DNA from: Diabrotica undecimpunctata
Lineage: Eukaryota; Arthropoda; Insecta; Coleoptera; Chrysomelidae
Direction of reading: 5' to 3'
Assembly: GCF_040954645.1 (NCBI RefSeq)
Contig: NC_092807.1
Span: 81,004,017 to 81,068,016, forward strand
Length of the DNA stretch: 64,000 bases
Made by a program: the position numbers and the translations under genes
Notes under the pieces: generated by a model
Seen by the model: the letters and a program-made list of their open reading frames with translations, nothing else
Databases searched by the model: none
Told to the model about the DNA's origin: nothing
Shown: one piece after another, positions 1-12,200 of the stretch
Layout of the letters: every line of letters begins with the position of its first letter
Position numbering within the stretch: the first letter of the stretch is position 1

Positions 1-2844
1 AAACGAAAAATCTACTATAAAGATTACTTTAAATTTAATAAGATTTGTCGTATAATACAATCTCTTTATAAATCTCCTCCCTTGGAACACAATGTACATC
101 TCTGATTTTTTAATTATTATCTTTTGAATTTTGTTCTAGGTAGTGGGGTTTAATATGTTAATACTGACGACAGTAACAGTAATTGTCTCACAAATCCGAT
201 TATTTGATAACTCTAAAATTTTAAAGTTGGTACTGTAAAGAACACAGTCAACTATATATTGTAAACAATAAATAATAAAATAGGCCTACATTTTCAAATT
301 ACAAAATTGTAATAAGAAAATGTGTGAAATTTCTTGAGAAAAAAAAAAACTACTAGAGCTAGAGCTGTCTATAACAACTGATTTATCATCTACGTGAATT
401 AAGAGGAAAGAAGGTTTCTAAAGAGATGTGTTATTTATTTAGATGTATTATAAATAAATATGTATAGTCGCCTCCCTCGTTTAGATTTTTGCATCTTTGT
501 TACATTTATTTATTATTTTGCAGGTCTACTAAGTTCTACCTTCTTAATACTTTTAATGAGGTAAGTTTTTTATGTCTATCTAATATTAACCTACATAATG
601 CTCCTCTCATTATACTTGTGGATATGAGTTTAAAACAATTTTCCTGTGGAATTTCTATGTATATCCTCATCCATAATGAAAATTCAGATATATATTATGC
701 ATTTTAAAAGAAAGGACTTATTTTAAAATATATTGTAGAAATTGGGACGACTTTATTGAAGCATAGTTCATTTTATTATTACAACTTGGGAATACCTGTC
801 CGAAAAAAACTGGTAGCATTTAATTTGTCTTTAAAAAGACAAACACACTGAATCATAATAGTGAAATTGTCTTGTTTATAATCCCATTGGTAATTATGAC
901 AAGTGGAATGTTCAGTTAATTAAATACTATAATAAATATCAATACATAATTAAAAACTTTTGTCATTAATTTTAAAAATAGTAAATTTTAAATTAGTAAT
1001 GTACGTGAACCTTGGAAAAAAAGGTAAATGTGTCAGAAACTACATATATTCATTTAATAACTGACACCCAATAATAATAAAATTAGATGATAAACTATTT
1101 CATCGAATAAACAAAAGAGTTTTAGTTTTAATGAAATAAACGAGAAAAAAAAATCATTGTACCAGATGACAAACTCGCTACACTGGCGCGGTAGATTTAA
1201 TTAGATAGTTAGATATCTCATGTATGTAAAAACTTATGAGAAAATTAACATAGAATTTTGTATAAAAATTCACCTACAGTCATGTAGAAGAGGTGGTTAA
1301 AAATATCAAAGAAGGACTCTTATTTTACATAATGAAACCAACTGCAAAGTTCTCGGTAGAATGACGTAGGATTTCGCTAACAACATTAAAAGAAGAAGCC
1401 ACTAAGACAAAAATAACAACACATATCAGTAACCAATAACATATCGAATATACACAATACGTGTTTTGTCATAAACATATAGAATTAGAATTTGATGTTA
1501 ATATTAGTACACAAAGTGTAAGACCAAATAGTTTTCCTAATGTGATAGTATCATGAGTTTTTTCCTAGTTTTTTGTTGCGATTTTTTATGGGACTCTGAG
1601 ACTGATTTTGGTTTTTATTTTAGTGAATTTTTTTTTGTCTTATACTGTAAGTACAATATTATAAAGTAAAACATATATAACTACAATAACTTTTATTATA
1701 TTTAAAATTTATTATATTTTTATCTCCAAAATGCCTTTGATTTTTTTTCTTTTTCTCATTCCTAAACAGAAACTTACAGATATTTATATAAAGTCGACAT
1801 GATCAATATTTTGACGTATGTGTCAAATCAGCTACCATTGATAAACAAACAAAGCAAATTTAAACGACAGCAATGGACATGAAACATTGTTGTATTAATT
1901 AAAGTCAAGTGTAAATTTCCCGTGACTTTCTCTCAGACGATCTCTGTATAAAAATAACTCAGGGAGTAAAGTTAATATCAACTAGGAGCGGATAACTGAT
2001 ATATTGTAAATGTTCGTTTAAATAGACATTTTTTTTTTAATGATAAAATCGGAAATACGTAAATATTTGTTACTCCTTTTAAGAAAACAATTGTTTAAAT
2101 AATTATTCAATGGATGTATTTATTTGTAACTAATTTTTTTTTAAAGAAAATTCGTTATAAAATATATTTTGTTTTATTTTATTTTTGTAAAATCTCAATT
2201 TTTATTTTAATTCTAAAAAGTCTTCGTCTATTTACATTAAGCCCCAAAGGAAAATCCTCATCAATTCCATGAAAAAGTCATGTGTCTTCCAAAAACTATT
2301 TTAAATCACATTGAATTTAGGGTTTCACTCAGGACATATGGAGGCGGGACAGGCTCTTGTCCCGTACTGTCCCGTACTTTTACAAATTGTCTTGACAATT
2401 AAACATCGAAATCATTTATTATTAGACCAATTTAATAATTACGTTAGTTTTTACAAGTGGCATCTTTCCTTGTACAATGTATTGTGTAAAAATCTCTATT
2501 TGTTTTGAGTTTCTAATGTTTAAATTGTTTCAGTTAAATTCAATTAGAAGATTTCAATGTTATATATATTATCCTATATTTAAACTGAGAATTTAAACCA
2601 GGAGGAGGAGGTAAAATATGCTCCACCTTCTAATTTAAATTTCTTTTCATTAATTATTCCATTTGTTAGACTGAAAATCGCTATAAGCTTTCTTCTTTCA
2701 AATGAAAGTTGGAATTTCATTAGTATTTTGGAGTAATATTATTAAATTATATTATTATATATTTTTTAATTTCCTATTAATTTACAATTTGCCTGTACAT
2801 CGATATTTAATCTAGTCTGACAAAACAATGAATTTTTGACTGTA
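1..2844. other. AT-rich non-coding DNA
   Basis: I see no supported gene. Open frames are short and low-complexity. Two stretches belong to dispersed repeats seen again in the window: 730-870 (listed separately) and about 1544-1580, whose sequence recurs near 51856-51885. Confidence 0.6.
730..870 (-). repeat. Dispersed repeat, copy matching 52215-52345
   Basis: Read on the minus strand this stretch aligns with 52215-52345. Both contain the palindrome TTTGTCTTTAAAAAGACAAA (or its complement) followed by similar sequence ending in AATAAAG. Spacing and flanks agree, so this is an interspersed family rather than chance. It probably belongs with the Penelope-related repeats at 51850-52560. No coding capacity is visible. 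Confidence 0.55.
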
Positions 2845-3070
2845 AACGTCTAATCCCTAATAAGAAATTCACTGTATGTACAAACTACGCTTTGCATGGA
2901 TGATATAAACCGTAGTTTTTAATTGGAATCTACTCCAATCATCTAATCCCCAATGAGAACACCTCTGTTAACACAAAATTCAGACCGTTTATCATAATCT
3001 TTTTCTTTTACTGTATGTATAAACTGCGGTTGCTGTGAATGATATAAACCGTAGTTTTTAATTGGAATCA
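2845..3070 (+). repeat. Tandem duplication, unit about 137 bp
   Basis: Sequence at about 2845-2935 is repeated at about 2975-3070. Both copies share ACTGTATGTA, ATGATATAAACCGTAG and TTTTTAATTGGAATC in order, with divergence between them. No function is evident. Confidence 0.6.
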
Positions 3071-4409
3071 AATTTTCTTAATAACAACTGTCGATATTGT
3101 TAAAAATGAAGGTAACTAAAACCTTTTACCTCCTTTACTCTTAAAAAAATTCATATTTTTTAACGCAGTGCGTATATGAGTGAAAAAAATAATTGATGGT
3201 TGTATTTTAGGTTTTAGGACATGCAGAACTTGAAGAACATGAAGAATAACGTATTATAAGTATGCTTTAATTAAATTAAAAATATTTTATCTATTGTTCA
3301 TTACTGGACACAAGGGATCGCAGCCACTGAATCCTCGCTAAGCCGGATTCTTTGTTTCCTCATGGTCAAGGCCCCTCTGGTGAAGAGCCTTTGTGCTGGG
3401 ATGAACGTAGCTGGAATTGCTGGAAGTTCTCATTGGCCAAACGACCAATGGTAGGATATTTATTCTGGTTGTTTTCCATAATGATAAGACGTTTCTGCCT
3501 TCTAATTCTTTTGCTAGATATCAATTCAGTTCATGTCATGGCGCACCCTTTTCTTGTACAGTGACAAAATTTTAAAACAGTCGTCGCCACTAGTGGGCCT
3601 AGAAGAAGATCTAACTTCCTTGTTGCTTCCTTGTTGAGGCTTTTTTGTTTATATTTTTTATACAATTCTCTGAGCTTTGTCTCTACCGCTTGTTTCAAGA
3701 ATAAATCGAAAGCTTTCGATTTGTAACGGAAATCGATTACTAGAGAAATACGAGAAATACTGCACACCCAATTTGTTGTATTATAGTATTTAATAACCAG
3801 ATTTCTTGTCGCTATAAAAGAGTTTTTCAAATTGAATTACTCGTCATTGTTTTGGTCAGTATTCATTTCTAATAATTTTTTGTCGAGGTAGTTGAGTAAT
3901 AAATTTATGTACACGACATACTAGGAAGCGTGACGTACTTTTCCCCTCTTAGTAAGCCTGTAACTTTTTTCCATTTTTGTAAAAAACCTTCTATTGGTTT
4001 TATTAAAAGAAAAAAATAATGATGTCAATTCTGTACCCATCATTCTGTATCCAATATATCCAGAAAGAAAATAATATGTTATACCAAAAATATCATAATT
4101 AGTCTTTATTATCTTTTAACAAATTATCTGCCACTTCACAGAAGCAGAGCCACTAAAGACATACACCCGCTACTACCAGTTGCCCAAGCCGCAATGGCCA
4201 CAGCCACTCAAATACATTTGCAACATAAGTCATTTACTAATATTTAAAGAGTGAGATTCCAACTCTTAAGATTCCAATAGTATTAACAAATCAGTCCATA
4301 AATCCATAAATCAGTTTCATCTCAGTCATCATTGTCAACACCCATAAGTGAACCCACACATAAAACAGGCTTTAATAAACTCCAATCACAAAGAAACTTT
4401 CGCTTTTAA
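3071..4409. other. Non-coding, no gene recognised
   Basis: There is a less AT-rich island at about 3300-3560, but its frames match no family I recognise. The short run TTTTAAAACAGTCGTCG near 3570 recurs at 54520 in Penelope-associated sequence, so part of this stretch may be repeat-derived. Confidence 0.4.
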
Positions 4410-4742
4410 CGAAATGCTGGTCCCAGATTTACCGTAGAAGAGCTCTTTAATATCGAACAAGAGGAAAACAACTACGATAAAGACAATAAAATATACAATG
4501 CCAAATACAAAGATTACCCTTACTACGAACAAGAAAGACAACGATATGAAGAATATGTAACTTTTTTAAGCAGGAGCATCACAGCAGGAGCAGAATCCCA
4601 TCATAGCAGAAGACCTGCAAACCAAAGTCAAGAGTTTTCAGAAGCAGTACAAACATTTTTGTTCATTACTCATAAAACATCACCAAAGGATGCAGAAATT
4701 AAGGGTCAACGTTCAAGGTTAAAAGTGCTTTTACTCTATTAG
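4410..4742 (+). pseudogene. Unidentified coding relic (110 codons, no start)
   Basis: A frame stays open from just after a TAA at 4407 to a TAG at 4740-4742. The product is hydrophilic and acidic, with a Tyr/Asp/Lys/Asn-rich stretch (about residues 18-45, around YKDYPYYEQERQRYEEYV) followed by a Ser/His/Arg-rich part. Composition and codon use look coding, unlike the flanks. It has no in-frame ATG near the start. It could be a fragment of a retroelement ORF1/gag or a dead host exon. I do not recognise the family. Confidence 0.3.
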
Positions 4743-5303
4743 TTGTATGTTTAAATGGGCATTTTTAACAACAACCTTGACAACTATTAACTACATACTC
4801 AGCTGTTGTTCATATTGGGTGATTACCATTTTGGCGTTAAGCGTGCCCCAATCATCTTAATCTGTATTTTAAAATTTTGTCCGCAGTTGGTGCTAACCTA
4901 ACAAATTTTATACTTTTTGGCACTCTATTCATCCACCTAAGCATTCTCATTTCTGCAACATACATTAGTTGTTCTTCTTTCTGTTTAAATATCGAATATG
5001 CCTTATATCGTTGCTGATCTCGGGAATATCTTATAGAATATAAATTTCAAGTAATTCTTCTGAAGTTTTAAACATTTGTCTTTAAATGCCTAATCTTTGT
5101 TTATGTCCCGTTCTAAGTACTTTTTAGTATCCACTACCCGAACCAGTTTATCAGCATAAACTTAGCAATAAGTAATGTCAAATTAAATAAAGGATACTAA
5201 GATGCTTAAAACACTATTAGTGTTACTTAACTGAAATCAACTAAAATAGTTGTAGGACTCTCGATCTTGCATAGTGAATAATGATTAATACACGGAATTT
5301 TTA

Positions 5304-5308
<5 letters not shown>
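4743..5308. other. Non-coding, nothing recognised
   Basis: AT-rich DNA. Frames are broken and no repeat partner was found in the window. Confidence 0.4.

Positions 5309-5340
<32 letters not shown>
5309..5340 (+). repeat. (CT)n microsatellite
   Basis: An uninterrupted CT dinucleotide run of about 16 units, the only clear non-TA dinucleotide array in the window. Confidence 0.95.
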
Positions 5341-5346
<6 letters not shown>

Positions 5347-6183
5347 TTTTCTCTTGTACGTGCTATACTAGTTAATTAAGTACATACTTAGTTAGTTTTA
5401 GTTAACTATAATAGTAGTTAATATTTTCACCATTTTATATCACAGTAACTAGTCTAAACAAACCTACAACGAAACTAAGGTATTGACTTAACACAATAAA
5501 ATAACTCATATTTTTTGTGTTTGTTTCTATATTATTAATTACTCCTATTTGAACCAGTAGATGTTTCAGTTGGTCGATTTATCCTTACCAGCCCGATATC
5601 GTCAATGTTTAAGAAAGATTCCTATTACAGAAATCCAAAAAAGCTTCTTTATGTACCTATCCCGAAAAACATAATAAAAACAATGTTTATAAAGAATATC
5701 TTATAATTTATAATCAATCCTAAAAAAGTCTTGCAGCAGTCAGCATTCCTAAGTGCTGCCCTGATACTTGGTGTTTTCATCGCGTCATCAATACTGTTCC
5801 CAGTTTCAATTTAAGCCCGCAATTAACCGTAGAAAGAGTTATTAACGTCTTTCCAGCAAATTATTCTGTAACTGTAAAAACATTATCACAACAATTACAC
5901 CAAAAGATTCTCTTTTTTTTAAGTTATTTTTGCTTCAGTACCGCATTCTGTTTTGTCTAGTTAGATATAATTACTTAAAAATGTTATGTATTGTGTTTAT
6001 ATGGGATTAAGTTACAATTGATAGCAATGAAAATTACATTTTTATCTATAAAAAATTTGACGTTTTTGATAGATTTCCACTCGGGAACACGTTCTAAAAA
6101 AAAGGATTATTTAGGATTTTGAATCGAATTTAGAATCATACCACAAGAAAACAGTTTCAGAACCATTTGAAAATGTCTATATA
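5341..6183. other. AT-rich non-coding DNA
   Basis: No supported gene. Near 6138-6165 the run CCACAAGAAAACAGTTTCAGAACCA resembles 52017-52045, so a short piece of that dispersed family may be present. Confidence 0.4.
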
Positions 6184-6186
6184 TTA

Positions 6187-6389
<203 letters not shown>

Positions 6390-6600
6390 GTGAAATGCAA
6401 TGGCATGTCTCGCAAAACAGAAAACCAAAAAAGGTATGCCGATGGAAGGGAACCGTATATACGTATTTCTTCCACCAACTTGTGGCATTAGAGTTAGAAG
6501 ACCCTGATGGTTTCCAGGGCAACAACTAACAATAGCCACGGAGGAAGCTACAGCTATCTGGGAAAAGGAATGCCAAACGTTGAAACGTTTAAAACAAATA
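6390..6600 (+). repeat. Dispersed repeat flanking (TA)n, related to 24404-24540
   Basis: The sequence just right of the (TA)n array (AATGGCATGTCTCGCAAAAC, then GATGGAAGG and CCGTATATACGTATTTCT) recurs to the right of another (TA)n array at 24404-24480. The array and its flank therefore travel as one interspersed repeat. No protein is recognised. Confidence 0.6.
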
Positions 6601-7556
6601 GAAAAGGATAATGTAAGTAAATTATTATATTATATTTATATATATTTATTTATCCTAATTTTTTATTATTATATTTTTTATTATTATAATTATTATATTA
6701 ATTTATTTATTATTTATATATATTATATTTAGGCAAGTACTCCACCATAGGCCATCACCAGCGTATTCTATCTAGGTTGCAGATATAGAATTTTGAACTA
6801 CTATGCTGGTAAAATGGTTCTGAAACTGCTATGTACTCGTCCGCAGGCACGTCTAGTTGACTATTGCTAAATATTCAAAACTTCACAAGAAAGTTTTCAG
6901 AATCATAAAATACCCTCCAGCTGAGTTCACTTATAAGATTATCTCTTTTACCGTATCCCACTTTGGCAGTGATAGTCTATGTCTTTGTATAGCCCTTGGT
7001 CTCTAAGATGCCTGAGTCAAACGACTCGATGTGATCTTCTAAATGAATAAAAAGTAAAGTTCGTGTAACCTTCTGGCTAAGGTCTCTAAGGTCTCTAAGG
7101 TCTTCTAAATCAATAATAGTCATAAACATGAAAAATATTTAAGGGTAAGGGTCGTTTGTTTATTTTCTGATGATATATGAGGAGGTTTGTTTTTAAATTT
7201 TTTTACAGCAGCCATTGAGAATTGGTGTGGTGACAAATATAATGTTCTTCTTTTTCTTGGTGTTCTTTTGGTGATGTTTTTTTTTGTGTTCTTTGGTCCA
7301 GTCGGGATAGCATTTGACCTTGCATGACAAGCTGCTCCAAATTTTATTATTATTACCTTTAGCGGTGATCAATAGTAATGTAATTTTAAATTCGGACTGA
7401 ATTCAGCCGTTGCGTCAGTCGCTATCTTGATTTTAAGTTTAATGGAATTGTTTGCAATGTATCTCTGGTCAGGAGATCCTGAGATTATCTGACCTTCAGT
7501 ATTTGCTAGTTCATTTAGCGTTACTTAGGGTGCAAGTATAAAGTATAGTATTCTAT
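6601..7556. other. Non-coding, with (GGTCTCTAA)3 short tandem
   Basis: AT-rich DNA without a supported gene. A 9-bp unit GGTCTCTAA repeats about three times near 7079-7105. Confidence 0.4.
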
Positions 7557-7649
7557 TACGCACGCGAACTACCTCTACACCCCATCAACCAAACATCTAA
7601 ACAACAAGCTTGCAGGAGAAACACTCAAGACCCAATTCGAAAACACTAT
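7557..7649 (+). pseudogene. jockey-type LINE ORF2, left part split by Harbinger
   Basis: This short frame encodes a segment resembling the region just before the conserved KYLG block of jockey-type reverse transcriptases, including KHLNNKLAGETL. It ends at the Harbinger insertion point in phase with the fragment at 10981-11532. Both borders share CTAT, so dropping the insert and one target copy leaves one uninterrupted jockey frame. The LINE is 5'-truncated, with no endonuclease and no upstream RT motifs. It was already a dead fragment before or after the DNA transposon landed. Confidence 0.7.
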
Positions 7650-7650
7650 G

Positions 7651-7683
7651 CCGGGTCCAGATCAAGCAGATAAAACGAAAACA
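7651..7683 (+). repeat. Harbinger left terminal inverted repeat
   Basis: It matches the reverse complement of 10939-10971 over about 33 bp with a few transitions. It begins CCGGGTCCAGA. Confidence 0.85.
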
Positions 7684-7836
7684 CAATTCTGAAAAAAAAA
7701 AACACAATAAACCGGCGACAAAGTTTGTCGTCAAAAGACAAAACAAAATTGAGACAAACTGTCCACACCAGAACAACAAAATATAAAAACAAAATTCAGT
7801 TGGTGACGTTGTTGTTGTGATTAGTGTTGGTTAACC

Positions 7837-10136
7837 ATGTGGCGTTTTAATCAAGAAAAAAATGAAACTGAAGATTTTTTGCTAGCCGCAAGTTGTTTTT
7901 TTGCTCTCATCATCATCCCAGGTTGCTAAAAGAAAACCCAAACGTTTTTGGATTAGACCAAGCCTAAAAATGCGAAAAAGTTGTTCGATAGACAAAGACT
8001 AAGTGGTGAAATTCGATCAAGCTTAAAAATTTTTTTAAGAGTGTCCACCGAAGATTTTGAGAATCTGATCTGCCTTGTTGGTCCTGCAGTTGCAAAAAAA
8101 CATACTTACTTTAGAAATGCTATAAGTGTAACAGAAAGGTTAGCAATCACTTTAAGATTTTTAGCAACAGGTGATTCCTACCACAGCCTAATGTATCTTT
8201 CAAAAGTATCAAAGCAATCAATATCTGTAATAATACCTGAAGTATATAAAACTCTAATTAACAGTCTTAGTGGTTTTGTACAGGTACGTTTAACTTTTTT
8301 CATTACTATTTTTCTGTTAATATCCTATAAAATAAACTCCATATTTATTGATTAAATGTTTAATACAAAAGAAATTGACGATAGGTACATACTACATACA
8401 AAATAATGACGAGTCTAATTGTTTTTTCATTCAAAAAGTTTATCATCAGTTTCGTTCGTTTTCTTGATCTGAATACTGAGAAAGCTCTGTGTCAATACTA
8501 GGTGGATGTGAAAATAAAGGTTGTGTGTTGGTGTTTGGTGGATGTAAGTAAGAATTTTGTGGGTCAGCGCTGGGTGGATTTGAGTATGAACGTGTGTCAA
8601 TGCTGGGAGGATTTGAGTACAAATGTTGTGAGTTTGAGTTGGATGGAGTTGAGTGAAAATTTGTGTTGAGACTAAGTGGATTTGAGCACAAAGAACCAGA
8701 AAATCATGTGGGAAACCGAATAAATTCTTCCATTTGGCGTTGTACCTGGAATAGTGGTGGCTTCTTGGGTTCACTATACTTGCCCATTTCAGCGTCATAT
8801 AATAGATTGTGAATTAGATGTTCTACTGTGGACTGGGCATAGGGTGTGAGTAGACTCCTCAATTTTTGAGCTACCAATTCACCTATTATATCAAATTTAT
8901 CAGGTTTATTGTGTGATTTTTGTAGTCGATCCTTCTGTAATGATGTGACTATGTTGTACATTTCTTCATTCCTACGCTCCATATTTTGTAATATATCCTT
9001 CTGTTTATAAGCTTTGTTTATTGTAGTCAATTCAGAAGTTTTCTTATTGTCCTTTACTTTCCCTTTTTCCTTTCCGTTATAGAAGACGTATTAAGTTCAT
9101 CAGTAGTCACCTCAGTATGTTCTTCCATATTCTGCATTGTTTCAATATCGATTGTCTGTTGTCTCTCGCTAGGGATAGTGTCAGTGTCATCGGGTTCACT
9201 TTCATATACTGAAGACTGTGAAGAGTCAGATTCCTGAAAAAAAAAACATCAAAGTAAATTTTCTATGCAAATTCAATTGAAACTTTGCAATTTTATTTTT
9301 ATTTTCAGATACCCACAAATGAAGCCGAATGGAAAAGGATTAGTGATGATTATGAAAAGATTTGGAATTTTCCTCACTGCCTTGGTGCCATGGATGGCAA
9401 GGATGTAGTAATCGAAGCACCCATGCATAGTAGTAGTGAATTTTATAATTATAAAGGTAAATTTAGCATTGTATTATTTGCAATTTTAAATGCAAACTAT
9501 AACTTCCTTTATGCAAGTGTGGGCTATCAGGGACGTATTTTATACGGAGGTGTATTTAAGAGTACATCTTTTCATAAATTGATGGAGGATTCTGCGTTAA
9601 ATCGCCCACAAAATTGTAGGCTACCTGATAGGCAATTACCTGTACCCTATATTCTTGTAGCGGATTATGTCTTTCCCTTGACAACTGCTATAATGAAGCC
9701 ATATAGTGGGCATCAAGAAAAACACTCAAAAAATCGAGTGTTTAATTACCGGTTATGTAGAGCACGTAGGGTGGTTGAAAATGTTTTTGGGATACTTGCA
9801 GCTGTTTTTCGCGTACTTCGTAAACCGATGTTATTACAACCAGAGAAGGCCGAAAAAATAGTATTAACATGCGTTTTGCTTCATAATTACTTAGGAAAAA
9901 ATTCAAAAATCACAAGTAATTACAATCCTCCAGGAACATTTGATAAGGAAGATTTGGAAACAGGAACAATAGAACCAGGTTCTTGGAGAAGATATCCCCA
10001 ACCGAGTGATTCGTTTTTAGCTCTTACGAATATTCCACGAAAAGCATCTATGGAGGCAAGGGCCATCAGAGATGAGTATGCTGAGTATTTTATGACAAAC
10101 CAAGGTCAAGTACCATGGCAATTACAATACTGTTAA
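7837..10136 (+). pseudogene. PIF/Harbinger (HARBI1-type) transposase, two main exons
   Basis: DDE transposase of the PIF/Harbinger superfamily, which cuts the element at its terminal repeats. The well-preserved part is exon 7981-8283 joined to exon 9309-10136. The donor CAG|GTACG and acceptor TTTTCAG|AT are both phase 0, and the protein runs in register across the junction. The DDE residues are visible in exon 2: D in GAMDGKD, D in LVADYVFP and E in RRVVENVFG. Upstream of 7981 the family-typical basic segment (KRKPKRFWIRPSL) sits in another frame, and a TAA interrupts the start region that opens at ATG 7837, so at least two indels disable the 5' end. The intron (8284-9308) holds exon 2 of the antisense MADF gene. 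Confidence 0.82.
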
Positions 10137-10662
10137 CTTGTATAATACTTAAACTATAATATACACTATTAAAATATTGACATGATATGTGGGAGCACCG
10201 TGTATAATTGAATGATTAAAAAATACCTAGTTTTTGAATTTGATAAACTTTGATAAATTTGATAAAAATAATAAATATTAATTAACTTACGTGTGTTTCT
10301 CCTGAACATCCAACTTGCAAGATCTGTCGAGGCTTATTTTTGTCTCGCAAAAAACTTAACAATTCATAACCAAACCATTTTGAACTGAAAAGTTTCCCTG
10401 CCCCAGATTTTTTAAGTTTCTTGCAGTTTCGTCTTTCTCTAGCATACTGGTTGTTAACATTCTTTATTTTCTTCTCAACATCACTTAGTGGCACATTTAG
10501 CGATAAAGAAATTTCCTTGGATGCATCGGCTTTCTTGTAGCGATTTTTATAATCTTTATTTTTAGGGTCCATACTATCGGATGCTCCCTGTAAAGTTCTA
10601 TTAACTTGCATGTACTTTGTGTATTCCACTTCTTGTCCCCCGATATGTTTAGAAAAATACAC
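8446..10662 (-). pseudogene. MADF/BESS-type accessory protein of the Harbinger element
   Basis: Likely the DNA-binding partner protein that PIF/Harbinger elements encode beside the transposase. Exon 1 (10662-10291) carries a MADF (Myb-related) domain: KDYKNRYKKADA, then KKIKNVNNQY, and KWFGYELLSFL. It ends at a clean donor (ACAC|GTAAGT). Exon 2 starts at 9233 after a poly-pyrimidine CAG, again phase 0, with an acidic linker, then a BESS-like helix pair near 8760-8880. A 1-nt shift near 9066 and an in-frame TGA at 8704-8706 break it. Past the TGA the same frame continues through Pro/Ser/Asn-rich repeats built on NPPSIDT (8490-8690) to 8446. No ATG opens exon 1, so its true 5' end is unknown. 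The 1.06 kb intron contains transposase exon 2 in antisense. Confidence 0.72.
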
Positions 10663-10938
10663 TAGTATTTATTTAATCACTACACAACAGAAAAATACAC
10701 TTAATTTTGATAAAAATTGTACATTCTATTTCTCCTACTGCTTAACTCGTTTTGGCACGCACACACGTCCACACTGCGCCGACAACTTGTCGTCAAATAC
10801 ACAGACAAAATACAGACCTTTTAATCTTTACCGACCTGAGACGGGACTTGAAAAAGTTTTCAGCAAACAAAACAAAATTGTTCATAAATGTCTCAACAAA
10901 TGTTTTCGATTTGTCGCCACTTTGTCGCGAAACATGAA

Positions 10939-10971
10939 TGTTTTTGTTTTGTCTGCTTGGTCTGGACCCGG
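10939..10971 (-). repeat. Harbinger right terminal inverted repeat
   Basis: Reverse complement of the left terminus. It is followed by GTCCTTCGCC before the target copy. That extra tip is missing on the left. Confidence 0.85.
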
Positions 10972-10980
10972 TCCTTCGCC

Positions 10981-11532
10981 TATAATAAAACACCTAAGTA
11001 CCTTGGAATGACGCTTGACAGAACTCTATATTTCAAGGAACATCTGTCAAAAACAGCGGCAAAACTTAAATCTAGAAACAACATGATCCAGAAGCTGTGC
11101 GGCACAACAATACTGCTCTGCATCCTGGATTAACAGCCCACATATACAGAAAGTAGATGCCCAATTGAACAATACAATGAGAATGATGGTGTTATCAAAT
11201 CCACCCCTGCGCAATGGCTCCCAGTACTGAGCCACATTCCACTACCCAAACTACGTCGCATACCCTCCCTCACTAGTAAGTACAGAAAGATAATTAGTAA
11301 CGAGATCCTGCCAATCCATCAACATATAGATGCTGCTAACGGTAACCGTCTACGCTCCTGACGACCGCCAATAAAAACAGCACAGACTGCTGTGGAAAAT
11401 GAGTTCAACTTAACGACCACTTGGACTCGAGAATGGATGGAACAACAAAATGACAGCTTACCCTGCATCACACAAAAACCACCAAGTTTTGACTTACCAC
11501 GCAACACATGGACTATGCTGAACCGTAGATAA
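10981..11532 (+). pseudogene. jockey-type LINE ORF2, C-terminal part
   Basis: Continues the frame of 7557-7649. It starts with the conserved TPKYLGMTLDRTL block and a following helix (LKSRNNMIQKLCGTT), both typical of jockey-clade reverse transcriptases downstream of the catalytic palm. It ends with FDLPRNTWTMLNRR and a stop. Several frameshifts lie in between (for example near 11105 and 11190), so the protein is dead. No poly(A) tail is clear after the stop. Confidence 0.78.
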
Positions 11533-11833
11533 ATAATAAACTTGAAAGCGACAACATTTTTAAATGGAGAATGAAAAGACCTTTCAAACGATATATCACA
11601 AGCCTATACTTCCTATTTTAAAAATTGGGGGTTGTACCTGTCATTCTAAGGGGGTTGAAGGTAGGGGTTGCATTTTCACGTTAAAGAATGTCTAGTTATA
11701 ATTTAAATTTGACGTGTTTCGGGATTTTTTATAAATATGTACAGTAACCTAAATAATGAATTTATTCCATTTGGCTTTTACACACTGTATGTAAATTTAA
11801 ATGTAAATGTGTCATGTGCCAAACGATAAATCA

Positions 11834-12200
11834 AATTTCGTGCAGTCGATATTTTCCGAGTAAAGGGAAAAAATAGTGAAATGGGAGCGGGTGCAGAGAA
11901 GGGAAGTCGTAGGTTCGTTCTTAATTATGGCTTGCTGCTGATAATGTCACCGTCTAGGGATCGTTAATACTAATTTCAGCAAAAAAATTAAAAAAAAAAC
12001 TCAAAATTGTGTAAAATATAATTCTCCCAATTTTTGTTTAGGTACATTCAAGTGGTACAGTTAAAATAAACGAGATAATTCGAAAATTATGCTTCTCTCC
12101 CCCGCTTTTTTATTATTTTCCCCCCTAACTCGGAAAATATCGATCGCACGAAAAAATAGAAAATGTAGGAGATCGCACGAAAAAATAGAAAATTTGCTAC
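11834..12200. repeat. Foldback repeat with nested 28-bp tandem
   Basis: About 11836-11912 is the approximate inverse of about 12085-12150; both arms share TCGATATTTTCCGAGT with a purine-rich GAGAGAAG-type end. Within the right arm GATCGCACGAAAAAATAGAA occurs twice, 28 bp apart (about 12142 and 12170). It resembles a decayed MITE. No target duplication was identified. Confidence 0.5.

Larger units (their letters stand above)
7650..10980. mobile_element. PIF/Harbinger DNA transposon, nested in a jockey LINE
   Basis: The ends carry inverted repeats: left about 7651-7683 (CCGGGTCCAGATCAAGCAGA) and right about 10939-10971 on the other strand. They differ at few positions. The left end appears to lack about 8 bp present at the right tip. 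Subterminal TTTGTCG motifs cluster near both ends (7715-7735; 10786-10797; 10907-10930) and may bind transposase. The host site is duplicated (CTAT shared; a 3-bp duplication is the family norm). Inside are a HARBI1-type transposase gene on plus and a MADF-type gene on minus. Both carry disabling changes, so the copy is probably dead. Confidence 0.85.

Noticed and set aside
3352..3564. 70-codon frame in a less AT-rich island
   Set aside because: No domain, no splice or start context and no repeat partner; unsupported.
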